Source of the DNA: Deinococcus arcticus
Lineage (GTDB): Bacteria; Deinococcota; Deinococci; Deinococcales; Deinococcaceae
Length of the DNA: 50,097 bases
Direction of reading: 5' to 3'
Assembly (NCBI RefSeq): GCF_003028415.1
Contig: NZ_PYSV01000021.1
Coordinates: 1-50,097, forward strand
Below the pieces are notes generated by a model that worked only from the letters and a program-made list of their open reading frames with translations, was not told where the DNA came from and made no database searches. Below are positions 1-7,620 of this stretch, piece after piece (position 1 is the stretch's first letter; each line of letters begins with the position of its first letter). Position numbers and translations under genes: made by a program.

Positions 1-57
1 CTCAGCGAAGGTTTCCGGGTAGACCCCAGTGCGTCGACGGAACTGCTTGCGATTCAT
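1..57 (-). CDS. Transposase N-terminus (partial, leaves the window)
   Basis: Nineteen codons are visible, starting at an ATG at 57. The peptide begins MNRKQFRRRTGVYPETFAE, which resembles the N-terminal helix of IS5-related transposases, where an R-K-x-F-R-R-x-T-G segment is common. The catalytic DDE domain would lie outside the window. It reads in the same direction as the truncated RHS/TIG gene just upstream. Identification is tentative because so little is visible. Confidence 0.5.
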   Translation of the reverse strand, partial: MNRKQFRRRTGVYPETFAE

Positions 58-123
58 CTTCCGCGTGCGTGTCAGACGGTCTCGCTCCACCTTGCCAGCT
101 TAGCTCACGACTTTCGCAAGAGG
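1..123 (-). mobile_element. End of an IS5-like insertion sequence, running off the window
   Basis: The window begins inside an insertion sequence. On the minus strand a transposase-like start lies at 57, and the DNA between it and about 123 looks like an IS terminal region, with the proposed terminal repeat starting AGACCTCTTGCGAAAG near 123. The outer boundary is inferred from where the neighbouring RHS/TIG protein stops making sense; no target duplication can be checked because the other end is missing. Family assignment rests only on memory of similar deinococcal IS ends. Confidence 0.45.
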
Positions 124-771
124 TCTAATTGTGACTGGACCGTCCGTAAAGGCAGCTGGCACCTTCACTTGCAGCGTCGTTTCCGTCACGCTGACCGGTG
201 CGATAGGCTGGCCCCCGTTAAAGCGAACCTGCAGGTCCGGCTCACTGAAGGTCGCATTGACGGCGGTCAGGGTGATCAGCTCACCTGGCTTGGCTGCCAT
301 CGTGGAGAGCGTCGCATCTTGGCGGGGAATCACTGTGAACACTCCTGCCGAAGCGGTGGTTGTGCCCACCTGGACAGTCAACTCACCCGTGATTGCTCCA
401 GCAGGAATTCTGACCACAAGTCTATTCGGGCTGGCAGATTCGACCGTGCCCTGAACCCCACCGAACTTCACCATGTTCTGACTGGGCGTCCCGCTGAAAC
501 CAGTGCCCTGAAGCGTCACGGTCAGGCCGGCCATTTCCTTCTTCGGCGTCAGATCAAAGATGGCGAGTTGGCCAGCCCCATAGCGCGTGATCGAGAGAAT
601 ATTCCCCACAGCGTCGTACTGATACCGCGCTGTGGCACCGGAAGGGTCGGTCACAGAGATCAGCCGGCCCAGAGTGTCATAGGTGTAGGTCACCTGTGCT
701 TGGGCAAGCCCCAGAAACAGCGTCATAATGCCCAGCAGCCGGAATGACCGACCTGTTGGTTTGTAAGCCAC
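100..771 (-). pseudogene. RHS/YD-repeat and IPT/TIG secreted protein, probably truncated by an IS
   Basis: Predicted secreted protein of 223 residues. Residues 1-25 form a signal peptide (hydrophobic LLGIMTLFLGLAQA). Residues 27-66 hold two RHS/YD repeats (YTYDTLGRLISVTDPSG, then YQYDAVGNILSITRYG). The remainder is two IPT/TIG immunoglobulin-like domains (about 70-148 and 150-215). The start is a GTG at 771 preceded by AAGGAGG at good spacing. RHS proteins are normally far longer, with many YD repeats and a C-terminal toxin or cell-wall domain. This one ends within the second TIG domain, and its last eight or so codons look like IS terminal DNA, so the 3' part was probably lost to insertion. 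Function unknown; a surface or adhesion role is typical of such domains. Confidence 0.6.
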
Positions 772-1186
772 ACTGTCCTCCTTGAGTGGCGTGAGATGAA
801 GGGGCGAGATGCGGCTGGCATGGAGCAGCGTGTCCGGTCAGATAGGCTTTCCTCACCGCGAAAAGTGGCAAAGTACAGCGCCAAAGCTCAGGGACAACCC
901 TGAAATTTTATTAAGGATCTCCTCATGCTGCTACCGCACATGCGGCCCCGAGAACCAAAAGGAGGTAGTACAGTAACTGGTCAGGTATGAGGCCTCACGC
1001 GACAGAGAATGACAATCACGACAGGGAGAGGTGGGTGGATGGTGGGAAGGCCCCGACTCATCTCCCGCTTGCCCTTCAGCGGTCAGTCATTCCTGGGCAT
1101 GAGAACTATGAGGCAGTACGACCCCTGGTCACCACGGCATCTAAGGCTTTCCACATGGTCAGCAGGGCACGCGGTAAGCAACCCGC
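772..1186. other. Intergenic region between divergent genes
   Basis: No gene recognised in 415 bases. It contains a small terminator-like hairpin at 888-909 (TCAGGG, loop ACAA, CCCTGA, then AATTTTATT) that reads on the plus strand but has no obvious gene in front of it. Short open frames here are unsupported by any domain. Confidence 0.4.
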
Positions 1187-2197
1187 ATGAAAGCTCAAAT
1201 GCTCCTGCTCACAGGCGTGATCACCGCGCCCTTCGTGACAGTCAACGCGCCTCAATTGGGCTTACCACCGTTGCGACCCATTAGCCAGGCGCAGGTTCAA
1301 CTCGGACAGGCCATTTTCTTTTCGCCGTCGGCCAGCGCAGACGCCCGCATCAGTTGCGCGTCCTGTCACGATCCACAGCAGGCGTTCGCCGATGGCCGGC
1401 CAGTGGCCCGTGGTGTTCAGGGACTTCTGGGCACCCGGAATTCACCGAGCCTCAAAAACGCGGCATGGACGCAGCCACTCATGTGGGATGGTCGGCGGGC
1501 CACACTGGAAGACCAGGTCATGCACCCCTTCACGACAGCCCGGGAGCACGGCATGACGTCTACGGCGCAGGCGATCGAAGCCCTGAACAGTGATCCTGCC
1601 GTACAACGGGTGGCGCAGCGAGCACTCAACGAGATGGAGGTCAAAACGGCGCTGACGGCATTCATCACCTCACTCGCCCGGGGCAACAGCGCCTTTGACC
1701 GAATGATGTACGCCGGGCAGGCAGGTGCATTAACGCCCGAGCAAAAAAGAGGATTTGAGCTCTTCAAAAAGACAGGCTGTATCGCCTGCCATGCCACCCA
1801 AGCGGGGTACGCCACCTTCACGGATGGGCAGTACCACTACACGCACCAACTGTCCGTGATTGCCCCACTTGACCTGGCCGCACGTCTCAAACAGGCCAGG
1901 CAGATTCAACCTGCAGACCTCGACGAGGTGGTGACGCAGCAGCCTGAGCTTGCAGTGCTGGGCCGCTTCCTGGTCACGCAGGACAAGCACGACATTGGCG
2001 CCATGAAGACGCCCAGTCTCCGGGACGCGGCCCGAACCGCACCCTACTTCCACGACGGCAGCACACAGACCCTGGACGCGGCGGTTCGCCAGGAACTCGC
2101 CTACCGGTCTGCCCAGACCGGAGCGCCCATTACGCTGGATGACCAGGAGATCCAGGCGATTGTTCGCTTCATTGAATCGTTGAATTCAGGCAATTAG
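1187..2197 (+). CDS. Di-haem cytochrome c peroxidase / MauG family protein
   Basis: Secreted di-haem c protein of 336 residues that would reduce hydrogen peroxide, or in MauG relatives oxidise a protein partner, in the periplasm or cell envelope. Residues 1-21 look like a signal peptide. Two haem-binding motifs are visible: C57-A-S-C60-H61 and C198-I-A-C201-H202, with spacing typical of the family. The late segment MKTPSLRDAARTAPYFHDGS is the conserved C-terminal haem-ligand region. The length matches bacterial cytochrome c peroxidases. It stands alone, with no partner cytochrome in the window. The ATG at 1187 has no strong ribosome site, but it precedes the hydrophobic signal segment directly. 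Confidence 0.88.
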   Translation: MKAQMLLLTGVITAPFVTVNAPQLGLPPLRPISQAQVQLGQAIFFSPSASADARISCASCHDPQQAFADGRPVARGVQGLLGTRNSPSLKNAAWTQPLMWDGRRATLEDQVMHPFTTAREHGMTSTAQAIEALNSDPAVQRVAQRALNEMEVKTALTAFITSLARGNSAFDRMMYAGQAGALTPEQKRGFELFKKTGCIACHATQAGYATFTDGQYHYTHQLSVIAPLDLAARLKQARQIQPADLDEVVTQQPELAVLGRFLVTQDKHDIGAMKTPSLRDAARTAPYFHDGSTQTLDAAVRQELAYRSAQTGAPITLDDQEIQAIVRFIESLNSGN

Positions 2198-2270
2198 CCC
2201 TGGCGGTGCCGTACGTCTGCTGAGGTTCTGACTCCCCCCTTGTCGCCAAAAAGAAAGGTGCCTCCTGCTC

Positions 2271-2976
2271 ATGCGTGAATTCGTGCCCTGGGCACAGCAT
2301 CACGGCGTGCAGTTGCTGTGCCCCGGGCGGCGAGACGGCGGCCGCTACGTGGCCCAACTGCAAACGAGGCCCTCACAAGGACGCGGAAAAACGGGCACGC
2401 TGTCGGCCTCGACGGTGGCGCAGCGCCCTGTACCGGGCCTTACAGTGAGCCGGCCCCACGGAAGCGCAACCCCTTGAGGATGCCCACGTGCCACCGGACC
2501 TACCCCCGCCCTATATGTGCGAGATCGACGAGATGCTGAAGCACTGCGACGTCTGACTCGCGGCGTTGTTACTCCTCTGTGCCCATGCAGGCCTGCGGGT
2601 GAATGAGGCCCTGAGCGTGAACATCTCTGACATTCAGGGTGCGCAGCTGACGGTGCACGGTAAGGGTGGCAAGGTGCGCCGGGTTCCGCTTTGAAAACGG
2701 GTTCGCACCGCCCTGGCCGGCCTCCCGCCGGTCCAAGCCGCTGGTCGGCTTTTCGACTGGTCCTACCACTAGGCCAAGTACCGCATGAGCCTCGCGCTTC
2801 GTGCTGGCGGGCGCGGGTTTCACGCCGCCAGAAAACACTCGGGCACTCGCCTATACCGCGCCACGATAGATTTCACCCGGGTGGGTCTTTTTCTCGGTCA
2901 CTCGTCGGTGGATACAACCCGGTGCCATGTTGCCCTGGAAGAAAACGACGTCCAGAACGAGGTCGAGGACTTCTGA
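2271..2976 (+). pseudogene. Decayed tyrosine recombinase (phage integrase family)
   Basis: Remnant of a roughly 300-residue recombinase. Frame 3 gives the core-binding part from 2271 ([16 protein letters not shown] to SASTVAQR). A frameshift near 2425 moves the reading to the frame of LYRALQ. From there in-frame stops interrupt the frame after LYRALQ (near 2443), at 2554 and near 2692 and 2771. The arginine region survives ([12 protein letters not shown]), as do [11 protein letters not shown] and the end LGHSSVDTT. The usual catalytic tyrosine after that motif reads C-H rather than R-Y. The recombinase is therefore dead by several independent lesions. It is unrelated in detail to the intact recombinase at 9.8-10.7 kb and marks an old integration event. 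Confidence 0.82.
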
Positions 2977-3036
2977 ACGCAATTGTGCTGCATGTCCTGG
3001 CGTGAACGTGCATACCAGGGTATCGTGTGCAACATC

Positions 3037-3066
3037 AAAGGCGACCCGGAGAGGTCGCCTTTCTTC
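3037..3066. terminator. Bidirectional intrinsic terminator
   Basis: A perfect 10-bp stem, AAAGGCGACC (3037-3046) with GGTCGCCTTT (3053-3062), closed by a 6-base loop and followed by TTCTT on the plus strand. On the minus strand the stem also ends in a T-run. It lies between the recombinase remnant and the 3' end of the convergent 3077-3615 operon, and can serve both. Confidence 0.8.
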
Positions 3067-3076
3067 TTGGTCGCGG

Positions 3077-3253
3077 TCACTCGGGCTCAGGTGGGTAGGT
3101 CTGCGCGTCTGGATTCGTGGTGCAGAACCGGCACAGCGTCCAGCGGTTCAGAGCCGTGGAATTGCCGCCACACCCGATACACGTCCCCTCAAAATCGTAC
3201 GGCCCACCCTCCAGCAGCGGATGAACCTCGTGTGCATCATCCAAGTCGGTCAT
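3077..3253 (-). CDS. Small zinc-ribbon-like protein
   Basis: A 58-residue protein starting MTDLDDAHEVHPLLEGG. Its middle carries two CxxC knuckles, C-I-G-C and C-R-F-C, about 14 residues apart, the arrangement of a small zinc ribbon. The ATG at 3253 overlaps the stop of the upstream gene by four bases (ATGA), so the two are translationally coupled; a longer reading frame in this phase has no support. Zinc binding is inferred from the cysteines; the role is unknown. A DNA- or protein-binding accessory to its larger partner is possible. Confidence 0.62.
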   Translation of the reverse strand: MTDLDDAHEVHPLLEGGPYDFEGTCIGCGGNSTALNRWTLCRFCTTNPDAQTYPPEPE

Positions 3254-3615
3254 GCTTCCTCCGGTTGGTGCTGGCACGTGACCAGGCCCCGCTCCAGCGC
3301 CAGCAGGGCTGCCCGTGCCGGCACCAGGAAGCGGTGTCGCGTCCGTCCAGTGGGGCCCAGCGTTTGCTCTCCGGTGGCGTGCATCGGCACGCCAGGACAG
3401 AACCACCGGGTCAGCCGGGCACCAGGACCACGTGGCGCGTCATTCCAGATGCTGGCCAGGGCGTCTTCCCTTTTCTCTGCCACCACGGATTCGAAGAACT
3501 CGCGGGAGGACGCCGCGCTCTCCAGCCAGCGGGCCGGCTGGTGCTTCTGACCTTGCGGCGCAGGCCAGTCCAGGAGCGTCTCGGGCAACGGTGGCGGCCG
3601 GTCGGGCAGCATCAT
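3250..3615 (-). CDS. Hypothetical protein, 121 residues
   Basis: Soluble protein beginning MMLPDRPPPLPETLLDW, with no recognised domain. It has a proline-rich start, a mixed alpha segment around residues 28-60 (RWLESAASSREFFESVVAEK) and no signal peptide or membrane segment. It is the first gene of a two-gene operon with the small zinc-ribbon protein, and divergent from 3682. No clear ribosome site precedes the ATG, so the gene may be leaderless. Codon use matches the surroundings, so it is likely a real gene, but no function can be assigned. Confidence 0.55.
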   Translation of the reverse strand: MMLPDRPPPLPETLLDWPAPQGQKHQPARWLESAASSREFFESVVAEKREDALASIWNDAPRGPGARLTRWFCPGVPMHATGEQTLGPTGRTRHRFLVPARAALLALERGLVTCQHQPEEA

Positions 3616-3681
3616 GCGCCGCAGTCTGACGGCGCGAGACTTGCCGGGCCCTCTTGCCCCTGGCAGGCCCTATCACGCAGC

Positions 3682-4281
3682 ATGACCAGGATGTCCAATC
3701 CCAGCCAAGCGCGGGCCGTGCCGGCGCTTCACCCCTTGCCTCCAGGCGCAGATCGTCTCTGGGGTCAGTACTTTACCCTCCCCAAAACGCCGCTCCTGGT
3801 GCAGGTCCGGACCGTCTCCCCTGTCCGCCGCGGCCTGCCGCTGGATGAGCTGCTTGCAGTGGCCGTGCAGCGTGAGTACCGCCAGTTCTGGCCGTTCGAT
3901 CCGGCACGGCCTGCGCCGTCTGTCGTGCCGCTTCCACTGGCGCTGCTGGACACCGTGACGTTTCCCGTGCTGGCTGAACCCGACCCAGCCTGCCTTCCCC
4001 TCTGGGCCACCACGCCGCTCATTGCGGAGGAGGCCGGGCAACTTGACGCCCTGTGCCTCGGTCATCAGGGCGAACTGCGCACGCTGCTGCGGCACATCAC
4101 CTTCATTGGGCGCGTCCGTGTGCGTGGCTGGTCGGTGCGCCGCGTACCGCTGGGCGTGCCCTACACCTTGGAAGTCATTCAAGCGGAGCGGCGCCTGCCC
4201 ATCCCCCGGGGCGCGGATTGGGGCGGTTTTACACCCCCGTACCGGCATGCCGCGTGGCACCGGCCCCTTACCCCGAGCTGA
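3682..4281 (+). CDS. Hypothetical protein, about 199 residues
   Basis: Begins MTRMSNPSQARAVPALHP; the ATG at 3691 is an equal start candidate. The body is rich in Pro, Leu and Arg with a repeated hydrophobic/charged pattern (TPLLVQVRTVSPVRRGL, RTLLRHITFIGRVRVRG). No membrane segment, signal peptide or known motif was seen. It diverges from the 3077-3615 pair with a 66-base gap, so the three may share a control region. The frame is open much further upstream, but that part is antisense to the pair and was not included. Function unknown. Confidence 0.55.
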   Translation: MTRMSNPSQARAVPALHPLPPGADRLWGQYFTLPKTPLLVQVRTVSPVRRGLPLDELLAVAVQREYRQFWPFDPARPAPSVVPLPLALLDTVTFPVLAEPDPACLPLWATTPLIAEEAGQLDALCLGHQGELRTLLRHITFIGRVRVRGWSVRRVPLGVPYTLEVIQAERRLPIPRGADWGGFTPPYRHAAWHRPLTPS

Positions 4282-4415
4282 ATCCACTGGGGAGGTCGCG
4301 CACCTGTGCCCCATCAATCAGAATCTGCCATGAATCACAACAGGTGTGCGGTCCCTCGCGCTTGTACAAGGGGTCGCACTAGAGTTGGAGCGGAGACTGA
4401 CGCTAAGCGCATGTG

Positions 4416-4447
4416 ATCAACGCTCGACCAAGAAGTCGAGCGTTGAT
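4416..4447. terminator. Long hairpin ending the antiporter operon
   Basis: A perfect 13-bp stem (ATCAACGCTCGAC at 4416-4428, GTCGAGCGTTGAT at 4435-4447) around a 6-base loop, 20 bases past the stop of the minus-strand CPA1 antiporter. There is no clear T-run on either side, so it could be a terminator or an RNA-stabilising end. Confidence 0.6.
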
Positions 4448-4467
4448 GCGGGCTGATTGATGTGCCC

Positions 4468-5739
4468 TCAAGCCGCTGCTTGTGGCTCCTGTCTCCCCGC
4501 CCGCGCAGCCAGACGGCCGACGGTTAAACCCTGCACGATGATGCTGAAGACCACCACGACATAGGTCATCACCAGGAACAGATCACGGACTGGGCCGGCT
4601 GGCACCGTAAAGGCCAGCGCCACACTGATCGCCCCACGCAGGCCACCCCAAATCATCAGTCGGCGGGTGTACGGCGAGAATTCATGCCGCTTGCCCAGCA
4701 GAAAGACCGGCACCTGCACACTGACGGTCCGGATCAACAGCAGCAGCGGAATGGTCAGCATACCCAGCAGCAGGGCCTGAGCGGTAAAGCGCACGACCAT
4801 CAGTTCCAGTGCCAGCAGGGCAAAGAGGAAGATGTTGAGCAGCTCATCGATCAGGTGCCAGAAGCTGTCGAACTTCTCCCGGCTGGAGAGGGCCGTGGGC
4901 ATCCGGTCCGTCAGGGAACCCACCAGCAGGCCCGCCGCCACCGCGGCGAGGGGCGCCGAAACATGCAGGTGCAGCGCCACGGCCGTGCAGGCCAGCACCA
5001 GGCCGAGGGTGACGAGCATCTCCACCACGAAGTCACTCACCGCCCGCAGCGTCAGGTACGCCAGGTAGCCCAGAACCCCGCCCAACACCAGTCCGCCAAC
5101 CGCTTCCTGCGCAAAGAACCCCAGGACGCCAACAGCGTTCAGGTCTGGGCCATGTCCGTGCCCACTTCCTGCCGCCGCAATACCTGCCAGGACGGCAAAG
5201 GCCACCACGCCCACCCCGTCGTTGAACAGACTTTCCCCCGCCACCAGCGTTTCAATGCGTTTGGGCACTTTGGCCTGCTTGAGCATGCCCAGGACGGCCA
5301 CCGGGTCGGTGGGGGAAATCAGGGCACCAAACAGCAGGCAGTACACCAAAGGAACGTCCAGGTTGAACAGCCCCAGCAGGCCGTACAGCGCTCCACCCAC
5401 CAGGGCAATGGACAGGGCGGTGGACAGGAGCGCGAACGACATCACTGGCCCGCGCAGACCCCACAGGGCATGTGAGTTCACGCCCAGTGCCCCCGCGAAC
5501 AACAGGAACGACAGCACGCCCTGGAAGACGAAGTCGTCAAATTCAATGCCCCGCACCGTCTCCACAGCGGATAAGGCAAACGGCACACGCAACGCCACCA
5601 GTCCGAGCAGCATCAGGCTCAGCAACAGCCCACCTACCGTGACGCCGATGGAGGCGGGGAGCTTGAGGAACCGGGCGTTGACGAAGGCCAGTCCGGCAGT
5701 GACACACACCAGCAGGGTGGACAGGTCCAGCAGGCTCAT
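4468..5739 (-). CDS. Na+(K+)/H+ antiporter, CPA1 (NhaP/NHE) family
   Basis: Integral membrane antiporter of 423 residues with about 12 hydrophobic segments that exchanges Na+ or K+ for protons across the inner membrane. Visible CPA1 signatures are ALISPTDPVAVLGMLK (about 140-155), the ion-site segment VAGESLFNDGVGVVAF (about 166-181) with its N-D pair, and WGGLRGAISVALAF (about 363-376). No cytoplasmic tail is present, so it is a short, core-only member. Its ATG overlaps the stop of the upstream transporter by four bases (ATGA), so the two are coupled. Function in salt or alkaline stress follows from the family and from the neighbouring nha genes. Confidence 0.9.
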   Translation of the reverse strand: MSLLDLSTLLVCVTAGLAFVNARFLKLPASIGVTVGGLLLSLMLLGLVALRVPFALSAVETVRGIEFDDFVFQGVLSFLLFAGALGVNSHALWGLRGPVMSFALLSTALSIALVGGALYGLLGLFNLDVPLVYCLLFGALISPTDPVAVLGMLKQAKVPKRIETLVAGESLFNDGVGVVAFAVLAGIAAAGSGHGHGPDLNAVGVLGFFAQEAVGGLVLGGVLGYLAYLTLRAVSDFVVEMLVTLGLVLACTAVALHLHVSAPLAAVAAGLLVGSLTDRMPTALSSREKFDSFWHLIDELLNIFLFALLALELMVVRFTAQALLLGMLTIPLLLLIRTVSVQVPVFLLGKRHEFSPYTRRLMIWGGLRGAISVALAFTVPAGPVRDLFLVMTYVVVVFSIIVQGLTVGRLAARAGRQEPQAAA

Positions 5740-7100
5740 TGACCAGCTCCCGTGAGCATGAACACCAGGTAATACAGGCCCAGAGCCAGGGTTGTGGTGA
5801 CCAGCGCAATCGGCGTGGCGTACTTCATGAACCGCCCGAAGCTGAGGGGATGCCCTTCACGCGCCGCGATATCGGATACCACGATGTTGGCCGACGCCCC
5901 AATCAGAGTCAGGTTGCCGCCCAGGCAGGCCCCAAGCGAGAGGGCCCACCACAACGGGTCCATGGCGGGGCCGAGGGTTCCCTCCAGTTCCCGCAAGACG
6001 CTCGCCATACTGATGGTGAACGGAATGTTGTCGACAAAACCACTGATGATGGCGCTGGAAAAACCCACCAGCAGGATGCCCAGGCCAATGTTGCCATCAA
6101 TGGTGTTCGTCAGGGCCGTCGCGACCTGCTCAAAGACACCAACATGCTCCAGAGCGCCCACCACGATGAAGAGCCCCATGAAGAACAGCAGGGTGGCCCA
6201 CTCGACCTGTTCAAACAGCTCCACTGGCGACAGGTCGGCGATCAGCAGCAGGAACGTGCTGGTGGTCAGGGCAACCAGACCGGCTTCCAGGCCGATGGGA
6301 TGGCCCACCATGAACAGCACAAGTGTCAAGCCAAAGACCCCCAGCGCCTGCTTCATCAGCTTGGGATTGGTCTTGACGGGCGTGTTGTCGCTCAGAATCT
6401 GCTGGAGTCGATGGGCCGACCCCTCGGCATTCAGGTGTCCACGCCAGCGCATGAGCAGGTGCATCAGGGCGATTCCGACCACCGTTGCTACGACTGCGTA
6501 GGGGGCCACATTGGTCAGGAAATCCCCGAAGCCCTTCCCCGCGACGGAGCCGATGATGATATTGGGCGGATCACCGACCAGCGTGGCGGTGCCGCCGGTA
6601 TTGCTGGCCAGAATGACGGCAATGAGATAAGGAATGGGCTTCAGGCCCAGGCGGGTGACCACGGTCACGACCACTGGAGCCATGAACAGCACCGTGGTCA
6701 CGTTGTCGAGAAAGGCACTGAACACAGCCGTGAGCACGCTGAAGGTCCAGAGGACCCGCACCGGCTCGCCCCGGGTGAAGACCATGGCGTGCCGGGCCAC
6801 CAGATCGAAAAAGCCGCTGCGGCTCAGCACATTGACGATATTCATCATGCCGAACAGCAAAAAGATGGTGTTGAAGTCGATGCTGCCCCAGGCCTGTTCC
6901 GGAGATAGCAGGCCCACGACCATCACAGCGCAGGCCCCCAGGAGGGCGGCCACCGTGCGGTGGACGTACTTCTCCATCAGAATCAGCGCGTACGTGCCGA
7001 CAAAGAGGGCAATGGCGAGAATGGTCATGGTGCCGTCGCTGAGCGAAAGGCCGAGAGTCTCGAGCAGGGCAGGGTGGTCAGCGGTATGTGGGTCAGTCAT
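5736..7100 (-). CDS. Ion transporter superfamily antiporter (NhaD / ArsB-like permease)
   Basis: Polytopic inner membrane protein of 454 residues with 11-12 membrane segments. It belongs to the ion transporter superfamily that includes NhaD Na+/H+ antiporters, ArsB and P-protein-like permeases. The two inverted halves show the matching motifs SAFLDNVTTVLFMAP and SGFVDNIPFTISMAS. SNTGGTATLVGDPPNIIIG and GGNLTLIGASANIV form the substrate-site loops. The genes around it (CPA1 antiporter downstream, nhaA divergent) favour Na+ or Li+/H+ exchange over arsenite; the arsenic genes are 27 kb away. It is the middle gene of a three-gene operon and lies 22 bases after a small membrane-peptide gene. Confidence 0.85.
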   Translation of the reverse strand: MTDPHTADHPALLETLGLSLSDGTMTILAIALFVGTYALILMEKYVHRTVAALLGACAVMVVGLLSPEQAWGSIDFNTIFLLFGMMNIVNVLSRSGFFDLVARHAMVFTRGEPVRVLWTFSVLTAVFSAFLDNVTTVLFMAPVVVTVVTRLGLKPIPYLIAVILASNTGGTATLVGDPPNIIIGSVAGKGFGDFLTNVAPYAVVATVVGIALMHLLMRWRGHLNAEGSAHRLQQILSDNTPVKTNPKLMKQALGVFGLTLVLFMVGHPIGLEAGLVALTTSTFLLLIADLSPVELFEQVEWATLLFFMGLFIVVGALEHVGVFEQVATALTNTIDGNIGLGILLVGFSSAIISGFVDNIPFTISMASVLRELEGTLGPAMDPLWWALSLGACLGGNLTLIGASANIVVSDIAAREGHPLSFGRFMKYATPIALVTTTLALGLYYLVFMLTGAGQ

Positions 7101-7122
7101 GGTCCATCCAGGGAACAGGCGA

Positions 7123-7254
7123 TCAGATGAAGAGGAGGGTCAGCAGCAGAACGACCAGCCCGGCGCCCAGGGCGGTAAGTGCGAAGCTGCCGATGAGGAG
7201 TGCAATTTCCCTTGTGGTCAGCGGTTTTCCGGACTCGGGTTCGTCAGGGGACAT
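7123..7254 (-). CDS. Small single-pass membrane protein (43 aa) heading the antiporter operon
   Basis: Short gene easily missed by size cut-offs. The ATG at 7254 is preceded by GGAGGT at ideal spacing. The product has a charged N-terminus (MSPDEPESGKPLTTREI) and one hydrophobic helix of about 25 residues reaching the C-terminus (IALLIGSFALTALGAG then VVLLLTLLFI). It ends 22 bases before the NhaD-like transporter. Small membrane proteins often stabilise or regulate a transporter partner, so an accessory subunit role is inferred from position only. Its SD and upstream leader are part of the paired RNA structure described separately. Confidence 0.72.
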   Translation of the reverse strand: MSPDEPESGKPLTTREIALLIGSFALTALGAGLVVLLLTLLFI

Positions 7255-7260
7255 GTGGCA

Positions 7261-7350
7261 CCTCCAGGCAGGAGCGAGAGAGCGAAACGACAACGGAGGA
7301 GCCTGCGGTAGCAGACTCCTCCAGTTCGGCGTATGGTCGCCGGCACCTGA
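7261..7350 (-). promoter_or_regulatory. Structured 5' leader of the antiporter operon (candidate riboswitch, copy 1)
   Basis: Minus-strand leader just before the 43-aa gene. Hairpin 1 is CGGCG / CGCCG around the 6-base loop ACCATA (plus positions 7327-7342). Hairpin 2 is a 12-bp stem, GGAGGAGUCUGC with GCAGGCUCCUCC, capped by UACC (7295-7322). The 3' arm of hairpin 2 (CCUCC) can pair instead with the GGAGG ribosome site (7261-7265), giving two exclusive states. The same arrangement and much of the sequence recur in the nhaA leader at 7546-7620. A moderately U-rich run follows hairpin 2. Confidence 0.6.
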
Positions 7351-7545
7351 TTCCGAGAAACAAGGTTGTCACGTCAGTGTACAGGACATGGCCAACAAGG
7401 AGGCGGACAGCATCAGGGCTTCTGGTCCAGGGCAACTTAGGATCAGCGCTGCTCCAACCGGCCAGGTCCTGACCTTTGGGCCAGATGAACGAAGGTTGGC
7501 CTCTTTCTTTGGTACCTTGAGGACATAACCCGCCGCCACTGCGGC

Positions 7546-7620
7546 AGGTCCCAACGGCCATACGTTGACTTGGTGGAGTCCGCAATTGCGGCCTCCCTTT
7601 TGTTTTGCCGAGGAGGTTCC
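7546..7620 (+). promoter_or_regulatory. Structured 5' leader of nhaA (candidate riboswitch, copy 2)
   Basis: Leader of nhaA with the same parts as the divergent leader. AGGTC pairs with GACTT around hairpin 1 (AACG / CGTT, loop GCCATA, 7553-7566). Hairpin 2 is GGAGTCCGC with GCGGCCTCC around AATT (7575-7595). It is followed by CTTTTGTTTT, so it also looks like an intrinsic terminator. CCTCC in its 3' arm can alternatively pair with the GGAGG ribosome site at 7612-7616. The shared blocks with copy 1 are AGGT, CCATACG, TTGG/CTGG, GGAGTC and the GC-rich second stem. The known nhaA-I motif is a lithium riboswitch; whether this is that class could not be judged by eye. Confidence 0.6.

Noticed and set aside
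5739..6908. Long plus-strand open frame opposite the NhaD-like transporter
   Set aside because: Antisense shadow of a clear membrane protein; Gln/His-rich composition typical of reversed GC-rich coding DNA.
7570..7620. N-terminal extension of NhaA
   Set aside because: It would translate the leader hairpins; the ATG at 7621 has a strong ribosome site and matches the family start.
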